A stretch of 39,852 nt of DNA from an uncultured Bacilli bacterium (GTDB lineage Bacteria; Bacillota_I; Bacilli_A; RFN20; CAG-826). A program made the translations under genes and the position numbers. Location: positions 1-39,852 of the forward strand of contig CALVUG010000008.1 in NCBI GenBank assembly GCA_944363535.1, written 5' to 3'. Shown piece after piece: positions 15,898-23,265 of this stretch (the first letter of the stretch is position 1; each line of letters begins with the position of its first letter). The notes below the pieces were generated by a model. The model did no database searches. It was not told the DNA's origin and saw only the letters and a list, made by a program, of their open reading frames with translations.

Positions 15898-17340
15898 CTA
15901 ACGTTTTTTAGGCGTGTAGATATATTTATTTTTTATCTTTTGTTTTTCGTAGTACCCTTCGCTCACGAGCGTATCCATGGAAGTTCTTGCTGTTTCATAA
16001 GCACAGCCGAGAGTCTTTTTATATTGAGCGATGGTATAAAATTTACCAAGCGTGCAATGTCTTGCATAGAAATAAGCTTCCCCTCTTTTTAAACGTGGAT
16101 TAGATTCGAGGAGATGTTCTTCTAACTTTTGAGCGTCTTTTTCATCTAAGCCTAAGGCTAAAGAAGAAAGGTTGATCGCTTGATGCGTAGAACCTTCATA
16201 TTGTTTAATTTCTTCTTTTTTCGTCTCTACTATTACTTCTTTTGGTTTAACTAATTCGACGCTTTCTTCTTTAGAAGGAGCGACTTCTTGTTCAAAATCG
16301 AATAAGGAAGTAGGTTCCGTTTGGACGATCGGTTTAGAAGGAACTTCTTCTAATCTTTCTTTTTTCACTTCGTTTAAAGTCGTTTCGACGTAAAGCTTAT
16401 TTAATTCATCTAAATTAGTCTCGATTTTCTTTAAAGCGTAAAGTAAGAAATAGGTGACGTCCCCGCTTTTTTGCACTTCTTTTAATAGAGCATCTAACCT
16501 ATCATTTCTTACGAATAAATCGACGATATTTAAACTGAAGGCCGATTCATCTAGATCAGAAGAGGCAAAGATGGATAAAGCAAGTAAGATAGCCATCTCT
16601 TCATTAAAATCATCGAATGGCTTAGCGTAATATATGTAATAGGCAAAAACGATTGCTTTAAGTAAGGAAGGTAATGCGGAAGATTTAATAAAATTAAGTA
16701 ATACACCCATCGATTTTTCAAGTAATCTAGCTGGCATATAATCGTAGATACGATTCACTAAGACGCTAGAGGAAGAAGTTTTTGGATCGTAATAGCGATA
16801 TAGATGAGTTAACTCATCGTTCCCACTTATCGAAGAATATAATTTTGCTAAATAATCTTCATCGATTGGGCTTAGATAAGAATTTTTGACGAGTTTTAAG
16901 GTCTCATTAAATCTCGCTAAGCGCATATGTCTTTCATAAGTCGGGACAGGATGAGGCGAAAGTAATTTGATGATAGTATCATCATCGATGTCGATACCTT
17001 TCACTTCAGCGTATCTTTTTAAAATGTCAAAATCGAGTTTATCACCAAGATAAAAATAAGATGAAAAACGCAAATGCTTATTTTTATTATATTGCATCAT
17101 ATTTTTCGATAGTTTACGTTCGATTTGATTGACTTGATTTTGTACGAGCCCGCACATCGTCAAATATAAACTTTTTTGTTCAGCATCATATAAGGCGAGT
17201 GGGCGCATAAAATTTTCCCGATAATCTAAAATATCATTCCAAAAATTGTCCACGAGTGAGAGCCGTAATTCACGCTTCACATCTTCTTTGGTGGCATACA
17301 TTTCTTCGCTAAATCTTAAGACGAGACGTTTATCAGCCAT
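15898..17340 (-). CDS. Degenerate Fic-fold protein with C-terminal winged helix
   Basis: A 480-residue protein. Residues about 130-270 follow the Fic layout: YERHMRLARFNETL, then LSPIDEDYLAKLYSSISG (as in the element before the Fic core), an LYR segment, then AIVFAYYIYYAKPFDDFNEEMAILLALSIF. The last aligns with the Fic loop HPFxxGNGRxxR but reads KPFDDFNEEMAI (240-251): catalytic His is Lys240, the first Gly is Phe and the Arg is gone. AMP transfer should be lost while the fold remains. Residues about 320-400 are a low-complexity linker and 425-480 look like a winged helix (YTIAQYKKTLGCAYETARTS). I infer a regulatory or DNA-binding role. SD GGAGGG. First gene of the unit ending in hemW. Confidence 0.65.
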   Translation of the reverse strand: MADKRLVLRFSEEMYATKEDVKRELRLSLVDNFWNDILDYRENFMRPLALYDAEQKSLYLTMCGLVQNQVNQIERKLSKNMMQYNKNKHLRFSSYFYLGDKLDFDILKRYAEVKGIDIDDDTIIKLLSPHPVPTYERHMRLARFNETLKLVKNSYLSPIDEDYLAKLYSSISGNDELTHLYRYYDPKTSSSSVLVNRIYDYMPARLLEKSMGVLLNFIKSSALPSLLKAIVFAYYIYYAKPFDDFNEEMAILLALSIFASSDLDESAFSLNIVDLFVRNDRLDALLKEVQKSGDVTYFLLYALKKIETNLDELNKLYVETTLNEVKKERLEEVPSKPIVQTEPTSLFDFEQEVAPSKEESVELVKPKEVIVETKKEEIKQYEGSTHQAINLSSLALGLDEKDAQKLEEHLLESNPRLKRGEAYFYARHCTLGKFYTIAQYKKTLGCAYETARTSMDTLVSEGYYEKQKIKNKYIYTPKKR

Positions 17341-17382
17341 AACTAAATCCCTCCACTTATTGTTAGTATATACTTTTTTAAA

Positions 17383-17404
17383 AGTATTTTAAATACTAAT
17401 TAGT
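17383..17404. repeat. AT-rich inverted repeats between lgt and the Fic-like gene
   Basis: AGTATTT-T-AAATACT (17383-17397) overlaps ACTAATTAGT (17395-17404). They lie after the lgt stop and upstream of a TATACT box for the Fic-like gene. They may be a weak terminator or an operator. Confidence 0.45.
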
Positions 17405-17423
17405 AGATTTTTAGTAATATTTC

Positions 17424-18197
17424 TCATTTGTCGGCAATAGGACTTTTCTTCTTTTTAAAATAAGTATAAATAAGATATGCACACGTGCCTAAAAAGACGA
17501 AGATAGCAACCCATTGGGAAGGTGAAAGTAAAATGCTAACGCCTCGATCATCCCCGCGATAAAATTCGATGATAAATCTCGCTATCGCATATAAGATTAA
17601 ATAAGCGACGAATGGTCTTTTCTTAAATAAAGTAAGGCACAAAACTAAGATTGCAAGTAATGAGGCCATCTCATAAATTTGCGTGGCGTAAACTTTCGTG
17701 CCTGGGCCATATAACGCTGATGCTGGAGCGTCGCTAGGAAAGACGACCCCAGCCAAGCTATCGGTCGGTTTGCCAAAACAACATCCCGCTGCAAAGCAAC
17801 CTAATCTTCCTAACGCGTGAGCGAATACGATGAAGGGCGTAAGAATATTTAAATATGTTAAAGTATCTAACTTCGGATGGACTTTTTTGAAGATAAACAT
17901 GAGTAAGATAAAGAAGCCAAAGGCACATAAAAAGCCACCGTAAAAAGCAGTCGAAACGAAGTAAAGTCCCCTTCTTTCTTCGATCTTTAATAAACCATCG
18001 AATAAATAACCACCAAGATAACCGACGATCAAAGATAAAGATAAGAAGATGGTGACGAGCATCGTCTCTTCAAAATTCACTTTCTTTACAAATTTTACGA
18101 CGAGAAAAAATCCTAATAAAAGAATCGTAACACCCATACCTACGAGGAAGGAAAAAGTAGAAATTTTAAATAGACCGAAATCTAAAGTTGGAAACAT
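17424..18197 (-). CDS. lgt: Prolipoprotein diacylglyceryl transferase (Lgt), variant signature
   Basis: The 257-residue protein has about seven membrane helices. The Lgt signature region reads HALGRLGCFAAGCCFGKPTD (127-146): His127 and Arg131 are kept, but the usual GNFxNxE is GCFAAGC, as in a diverged branch of the family. YATQIYE (170-176) and RFIIEFYRGDDRG match Lgt. It attaches diacylglycerol to the lipobox cysteine of prelipoproteins. The frame is open to a TTG at 18215, but MFPTLDFGLF at 18197 is the usual Lgt opening. No SD is visible; TAAAAT lies seven bases before this ATG, suggesting a leaderless mRNA. Three lipoprotein genes in this window are likely substrates. Confidence 0.85.
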   Translation of the reverse strand: MFPTLDFGLFKISTFSFLVGMGVTILLLGFFLVVKFVKKVNFEETMLVTIFLSLSLIVGYLGGYLFDGLLKIEERRGLYFVSTAFYGGFLCAFGFFILLMFIFKKVHPKLDTLTYLNILTPFIVFAHALGRLGCFAAGCCFGKPTDSLAGVVFPSDAPASALYGPGTKVYATQIYEMASLLAILVLCLTLFKKRPFVAYLILYAIARFIIEFYRGDDRGVSILLSPSQWVAIFVFLGTCAYLIYTYFKKKKSPIADK

Positions 18198-18223
18198 ACG
18201 TCTTATTTTAACCAATTAAAAAA

Positions 18224-18253
18224 AGAAAAAATAGACCGAAGTCTACTTTTTCT
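18224..18253 (-). terminator. Terminator with TTCG tetraloop after the lipoprotein operon
   Basis: Minus strand AGAAAAAGTAGAC, TTCG, GTCTATTTTTTCT, then more T. The C(TTCG)G loop is a very stable tetraloop. Confidence 0.9.
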
Positions 18254-18284
18254 AACGAAAGGAGATTCGACAAATACGAAACAA

Positions 18285-19178
18285 CTAGATGTCGAATAAC
18301 GTTTTTTCTGGTCTGACGTAAGGGTGGAATTTTTCGAATAAGGTAAGACCAATTTGCGAAGCGATAGCAAGAGAAATAGTAACGCTTATTCCGATCGCAA
18401 TTGGACTTGCAAAACTATAAGCCATTGAGGAAGTAAATAAATTACCAGAAGCTACAGCTTGCGTAATATCTTGTCCTCCACCTTGGACGAATAATTCCCA
18501 GGTCATCGAAGAAGCGATCACTTGGAACACTAATAAGACGACGCTAGAAAGTTGTAAAATAAATTTAGTTAATTTATTTTTAATAAATAATATGCCCCAA
18601 ATTAAACCTAAAGTAAGAAGCATGAAAACGAAACTTGTAATGCCTAAAGCGCTAGGAGCATTACCTTGCGTCCCAAAGATGATATCAAAATAAGAGATTT
18701 TATAGAAATCCGAGACGTAAGTAATGCCTAGATTTGTCACATAAATTTCTTGCATGTCGACGACAGGCAAAATCATGAAACCTAAGACGCCTAAAATAAG
18801 AGCACTAGTGATACCAGTTGCGACGATGTCGCGTCTATGTTCACTTCTAATTAATATGATGATGCTACCAAGCGTAGCAAAGACGCCACCGACGAGGATA
18901 AGATAGACGACTAAGCCATAACTTGTTTGGCCAAAGCCAAAGAGAGCAAAATACCAAATGCTACAAGTTAAAGCGATAATTCCACCGATAAAAGGACGTT
19001 TAAAGCTTAATGCCGCCCCAACAATTAAAGCGATGGAAACAAGTAAACCATAAAGCCAATCGGTCAAGCCGATGTAACTTTCAAGATTTCGCGGTGCACA
19101 CATGAGCCAAGTTAAAGAACCAAGTAAGCCAAGATATGCTCCAATAAAAACAATTGCAATACCTAATTTTTTTGACAT
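18285..19178 (-). CDS. Unknown polytopic membrane protein of the lipoprotein operon
   Basis: With ATG at 19178 (SD AGGAGG, seven to eight bases away) the protein is 297 residues; the open frame reaches 19211 but that would run into the upstream gene. About eight hydrophobic helices (near 5-27, 38-57, 61-80, 88-108, 120-140, 181-203, 208-230, 257-285), with a larger extracellular loop around 141-178. No family recognised and no catalytic motif. It starts two bases after the stop of the 290-residue lipoprotein gene, so the proteins are probably made together and may form one envelope complex. Confidence 0.8.
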   Translation of the reverse strand: MSKKLGIAIVFIGAYLGLLGSLTWLMCAPRNLESYIGLTDWLYGLLVSIALIVGAALSFKRPFIGGIIALTCSIWYFALFGFGQTSYGLVVYLILVGGVFATLGSIIILIRSEHRRDIVATGITSALILGVLGFMILPVVDMQEIYVTNLGITYVSDFYKISYFDIIFGTQGNAPSALGITSFVFMLLTLGLIWGILFIKNKLTKFILQLSSVVLLVFQVIASSMTWELFVQGGGQDITQAVASGNLFTSSMAYSFASPIAIGISVTISLAIASQIGLTLFEKFHPYVRPEKTLFDI

Positions 19179-19180
19179 CT

Positions 19181-20053
19181 TTAATTGCCTCCTGTGACAG
19201 GTTCGTTCCAAACGTTAAGCGTAATTGAACCTTGCCAAGCACTACTGCTAGTAGTAACGCGGATAACGGTCGCTAAATTACCTTCGACTTTGCGCCATTC
19301 ATCGACGATATTTAAGCATACACCAGCCGAACTATAAGATGGTGTACGCGTATGAGCAAATTCTGGATAAGATTCCATAAATGTTACATAATCTTCAATC
19401 ATCGCCGTATGCGAGCCATCGAGAATATAAATCCCATAAATTCCAAGTATGACGGTACGTCTACCTGATTCGTTTACACCACGTTGGTAGTTATAAAGTG
19501 TCCCGCGGTTATAAGAAGGGATATCACTACCTACCCAATGATCGAAAATATCGAAGGTTTCTTCACCTGTAAACGGGTTAACTTCGCCAGGGAAAACACG
19601 GCTCACGACAGAATTAAGTTTTTCAAAAAGAATATTGATATTGTCGCCGTCAAGCGTTGCTTGAATATTGATTGCTTGAGCAGTTAAATTGTAACCATTA
19701 TTGATATAAGCCATGTTTTCGATCCTATCATCAATTCGCCAAGTAACAGAAGTTACATCGCGATAAGATTGTACGAAAGCATCAAAATCAGAACTATCCA
19801 CATCGTAAATAGTCACTAGTAAAGATTCAGTCGGAGGTTCACGATCAAGTTCAGCTTGGCTAATAACTTTTTGGTAAGAATAAGATGAACCACCTGTGAA
19901 ATCTGGAATGTTTGTGGCGGGTAAAGAAAGTTCGCGCACAATTAAATCGACAGGGTATTCTTCAACGAAGATAACTTTGTTATCGCCATCATTTGGAATA
20001 CCGCATCCACTAACAAGAATAGCTAGAGCTAATAAAGGAATCATTTTTTTCAT
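19181..20053 (-). CDS. Lipoprotein of unknown function (290 aa)
   Basis: Signal peptide MKKMIPLLALAILVSGC with lipidated Cys17. The mature part has no recognised domain; it appears to be alpha/beta with several Tyr/Asp-rich segments and an internal repeat-like pattern of LLVTIYDVDSSDFDAFVQSY (about 79-98) and VILGIYGIYILDG with MIEDYVTFMESYPEF (about 200-232), which could be two copies of one small fold. Start overlaps the stop of the 421-residue lipoprotein (TAATG). Middle gene of the three-gene operon. Confidence 0.8.
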   Translation of the reverse strand: MKKMIPLLALAILVSGCGIPNDGDNKVIFVEEYPVDLIVRELSLPATNIPDFTGGSSYSYQKVISQAELDREPPTESLLVTIYDVDSSDFDAFVQSYRDVTSVTWRIDDRIENMAYINNGYNLTAQAINIQATLDGDNINILFEKLNSVVSRVFPGEVNPFTGEETFDIFDHWVGSDIPSYNRGTLYNYQRGVNESGRRTVILGIYGIYILDGSHTAMIEDYVTFMESYPEFAHTRTPSYSSAGVCLNIVDEWRKVEGNLATVIRVTTSSSAWQGSITLNVWNEPVTGGN

Positions 20054-21318
20054 TAGTTTGTTCCTCCTTCTTCTTCAACTTCTTGATTTGGATAATCATC
20101 GAACGGATTATCGACGTTAGTCCATGTGTCATCGATCGTAGGAACACTAAGTTCATCCGCGGTTACATCTTCATAAGAAATGATATATTCACGAATAGAT
20201 TCTAAAGAAGAATTAGTTGAACGAACACGAACGATACCGTAAACAAAATCATTTTCGACAAATTGCATAGCATAATAAACATCATTCCAAGAATATGTGA
20301 TGTATAAGCTACCTTCACCATTCGTATAGAAATTATAATCGACATAAGCTTTATTCGTCGGATTACGATCTATTTGCGTCTGAATATTATTCAATTGCGT
20401 TAAAGCATCATTTCCAGTCGGGAAGCCAAGAGTAGATTGAGCATTAGACCAATAAGTATTTGAATTAGCCGTTACTGCTATTGTACCTGTATCACTTGGC
20501 ACGACGTTGATAGTATAAGTATCATCTGCGTGGACGTTAAAAGTAATATTATATAAACCGGCTGCATTGACAGAAATATCACCATCATCAAGTTTTGACA
20601 TGTCACCTTCAAAAGCAGAACCGCTTGCGATAGAAGCACCCCACATATTTTCGCCAGTTGCATCGCTAATTTGCCATTGGTCGTAGGCTGTAAATCTTAC
20701 GCCGACAATCGTATAAGCACTAACGACGTTAGGATCTTCACTCGTCACTGCTTCTAATGGATAACCACCGATTGGATGCCATTTTTGTGGACCGCTAAAA
20801 GAACCACCGCCAACAAGATAATAATTTGCACCAAGACTAGGTTTATCAGTATCGGTGAATTGTTTGAATGTCGTCGTTTCGGCATTAGCAGCATCGGGGG
20901 TAACATCGGTCAAATTCGTCGTATAATAAACATCGTTTTCGCCGATGAAAAATGCACGACTTTCGTCGATAAGATAGCTAGTAGTCGAGCCATTGTAAGT
21001 TGATGAACTAGTGCCTTCTAAATGGTAAACGACACGACCAAGTGTGTTAGAAAAATAGGCTTTACCAGTAGCGTTTGCATTATAGTTAATAGCGTCAGAT
21101 TGGCCAGAAAGTGTTAAAGAGATATCGATTTTTGCACTGTCGTGAACGCGATAGTCAGAACTCGCTTGAGCTTTGATGATTTCTCTGGCGACGTCTTTTG
21201 CTTCGTCTAAAGAAATCTTTTCACCGATATCGCCAACAGGGTGAAAATTACCTGATGGAGAGCAACCTACAACACCTAAAAGCAAAGGCGTTATAGCTAA
21301 CAAGATTTTTTTCTTCAT
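20053..21318 (-). CDS. Lipoprotein with a carbohydrate-binding-like beta-sandwich (421 aa)
   Basis: Lipobox VVGC with Cys19. Residues about 30-150 form a beta-rich region; about 166-273 (YYLVGGGSFSGPQKW, GVRFTAYDQWQISDATG, GLYNITFNVHADDTYTI) resemble the starch-binding/SusE-type beta-sandwich found in glycan-binding proteins. The C-terminal part (about 280-405) repeats the small TQIDRNP-type alpha/beta layout, and the tail is acidic (DDYPNQEVEEEGG). First gene of the operon with the 290-residue lipoprotein and the polytopic membrane protein. Glycan binding is inference from pattern only. Confidence 0.75.
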   Translation of the reverse strand: MKKKILLAITPLLLGVVGCSPSGNFHPVGDIGEKISLDEAKDVAREIIKAQASSDYRVHDSAKIDISLTLSGQSDAINYNANATGKAYFSNTLGRVVYHLEGTSSSTYNGSTTSYLIDESRAFFIGENDVYYTTNLTDVTPDAANAETTTFKQFTDTDKPSLGANYYLVGGGSFSGPQKWHPIGGYPLEAVTSEDPNVVSAYTIVGVRFTAYDQWQISDATGENMWGASIASGSAFEGDMSKLDDGDISVNAAGLYNITFNVHADDTYTINVVPSDTGTIAVTANSNTYWSNAQSTLGFPTGNDALTQLNNIQTQIDRNPTNKAYVDYNFYTNGEGSLYITYSWNDVYYAMQFVENDFVYGIVRVRSTNSSLESIREYIISYEDVTADELSVPTIDDTWTNVDNPFDDYPNQEVEEEGGTN

Positions 21319-21344
21319 AATACGTTAATGTCCTTCCGTCATAA

Positions 21345-21373
21345 ATTATAAAGTAAATATAAAATTTAATCTA
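21345..21373 (-). promoter_or_regulatory. Promoter of the lipoprotein operon
   Basis: TATAAT at 21345-21350 on the minus strand, 17-base spacer, poor -35 (TAGATT at 21368-21373). SD GGAAGGA follows but lies an unusually long 12 bases before the ATG. Confidence 0.5.
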
Positions 21374-21403
21374 TATTTTTTATTAATAAGGTCATTGGGC
21401 AAG

Positions 21404-23218
21404 TTATTTTTCATCGTCTCCCAAGGTAAGAACGGACATGAAAGCTTCTTGCGGTAATTCGACACTTCCGACCGCTTTCATACGCTTTTTACCTTGTTTT
21501 TGCTTTTCTAATAATTTTTTCTTACGAGAAATATCTCCACCGTAACATTTGGCTAAGACATCTTTTCTTACCGCCTTAACGTCCGCCCTAGCGATAATTT
21601 TTCCGTTCACGCTCGCCTGGATTGGTACTTCGAATTGTTGCCTTGGAATAACTTGTTTAAGTTTAGAAACAAGAGCGATTGCTCTTTCGTAAGCTTTTGG
21701 TTTGTAAACAATCGTCGATAAAGCATCCACTACTTGACCGTTTAATAAGATGTCCATCTTCGCTAATTTTTCTTCGCGATACGAATCGTAATGATAATCT
21801 AAAGAGGCGTAACCTTTCGATACGCTTTTTAAGCGATCGTAAAATGAATAGACAATTTCAGCGAGAGGAAGAAGGTAGACGACTTGCATCCTCGTATCAT
21901 CAAAATAATCTAAAGATTTATAAATACCTCTTCTATCTTCACATAGCTCCATGATTGGACCGACGAATTCTTGTGGTGTCATGATGTTAACTTGAACGAA
22001 TGGTTCTTCAATCGATTTAATACAAGTTAAATCTGGCATCTTAGCTGGATTATCTAAAGCGATCATTTCCCCATTCGTCAAATTGACGTGATAGATGACG
22101 CTTGGTGCGGTCAAAATTAAATCTAAGCCATACTCTCTTTCTAATCTTTCTTGGATGATATCCATGTGTAGTAATCCTAAAAACCCGCAGCGGAAGCCAA
22201 AGCCCAAGGCTTTAGAAGTTTCTACTTCGTAAGTTAAAGAAGCATCGTTTAACGATAATTTTTCTAAAGCTTCTTTTAAATCGTTGTAACGTTTACTATC
22301 GCTTGGAAAGATGCCGGAGAACACTAAGGGGGTGACGTGACGGTAACCCACTAACGGGGTCTTAGCCATATCATCTTTTAAGGTGATTGTATCACCTGGT
22401 TTAACATCTTTTATATCTTTAATTTGAGCCGCAAGATAACCTACTTCACCAGCTTTTAAGACGTCGACTTTACTTTCCTTAGGATTTCTTAAACCGACTT
22501 CGGTCACAAGATATTCTTTTTGTATACCCATAAGATAAATCTTATCGCCTACTTTAAGCTCCCCATCCATGACGCGAATTTGTAAGATGGCGCCACGATA
22601 TGAATCGTAAAATGAATCGAAGATTAACGCTCTTAAAGGTGCGTTAAGTTTACCTCTTGGGGTGGGTATTTTTTTGACGATTGCTTCTAAAACTTCTTCG
22701 ATATTTTCTCCCGTCTTAGCTGAAACAGTAATGGCGTCTTCGCGACTTAGACCAATCTTTTTTTCAATCTCATCTAAGGTGCGTTCTACATCTGCGCTAG
22801 GAAGATCAATCTTATTGATGATGGGGATGATCGTCAAATTTTCATCTACGGCTAAATAGACATTAGCGAGCGTCTGCGCTTCCACGCCTTGCGTCGCATC
22901 GACGACGAGTAAGGCCCCTTCACAAGCCGCTAAAGAACGCGATACTTCGTAAGTAAAATCGACGTGTCCTGGAGTGTCAATTAAATTGAAAAGATAAGTT
23001 TTCCCGTCTTTGGCGTGATAAGGAAAGGTGACAGCGTTAAGTTTGATAGTGATGCCTCTTTCCCTTTCTAAATCCATCGAATCGAGAAATTGGTCTTTCA
23101 TCTCACGTTTGGAGACAGTATTTGTGAATTCTAAAAGACGGTCCGCCAAAGTTGATTTACCGTGATCGATGTGAGCGATGATGCAAAAATTTCTGATTAG
23201 ACGAGGATCGTAACTCAT
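21404..23218 (-). CDS. lepA: Elongation factor 4 (LepA)
   Basis: A 604-residue translational GTPase: G1 AHIDHGKST (15-23), G3 DTPGHVDF, G4 NKID, SAK of G5, then EF-G-like domains and the LepA-specific C-terminal domain ending in [19 protein letters not shown]. It promotes back-translocation and ribosome biogenesis. Start ATG at 23218 has no SD; an extended -10 box ends ten bases upstream, so the mRNA would have only about three leader bases. Confidence 0.98.
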   Translation of the reverse strand: MSYDPRLIRNFCIIAHIDHGKSTLADRLLEFTNTVSKREMKDQFLDSMDLERERGITIKLNAVTFPYHAKDGKTYLFNLIDTPGHVDFTYEVSRSLAACEGALLVVDATQGVEAQTLANVYLAVDENLTIIPIINKIDLPSADVERTLDEIEKKIGLSREDAITVSAKTGENIEEVLEAIVKKIPTPRGKLNAPLRALIFDSFYDSYRGAILQIRVMDGELKVGDKIYLMGIQKEYLVTEVGLRNPKESKVDVLKAGEVGYLAAQIKDIKDVKPGDTITLKDDMAKTPLVGYRHVTPLVFSGIFPSDSKRYNDLKEALEKLSLNDASLTYEVETSKALGFGFRCGFLGLLHMDIIQERLEREYGLDLILTAPSVIYHVNLTNGEMIALDNPAKMPDLTCIKSIEEPFVQVNIMTPQEFVGPIMELCEDRRGIYKSLDYFDDTRMQVVYLLPLAEIVYSFYDRLKSVSKGYASLDYHYDSYREEKLAKMDILLNGQVVDALSTIVYKPKAYERAIALVSKLKQVIPRQQFEVPIQASVNGKIIARADVKAVRKDVLAKCYGGDISRKKKLLEKQKQGKKRMKAVGSVELPQEAFMSVLTLGDDEK

Positions 23219-23228
23219 AATGGTTGTA

Positions 23229-23237
23229 ATTATAACA
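23229..23237 (-). promoter_or_regulatory. Extended -10 promoter of lepA
   Basis: TGTTATAAT (TG, one base, TATAAT) at 23229-23237, no good -35. It predicts a start site three or four bases before the lepA ATG. Confidence 0.7.
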
Positions 23238-23265
23238 AAATTTTATCTATAAGATGATGAATTTC

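Noticed and set aside
15898-17340. DnaB/DnaD-type replication initiation protein
   Set aside because: The C-terminal winged helix suggested it, but the central region follows the Fic layout and no DnaD signature is present.
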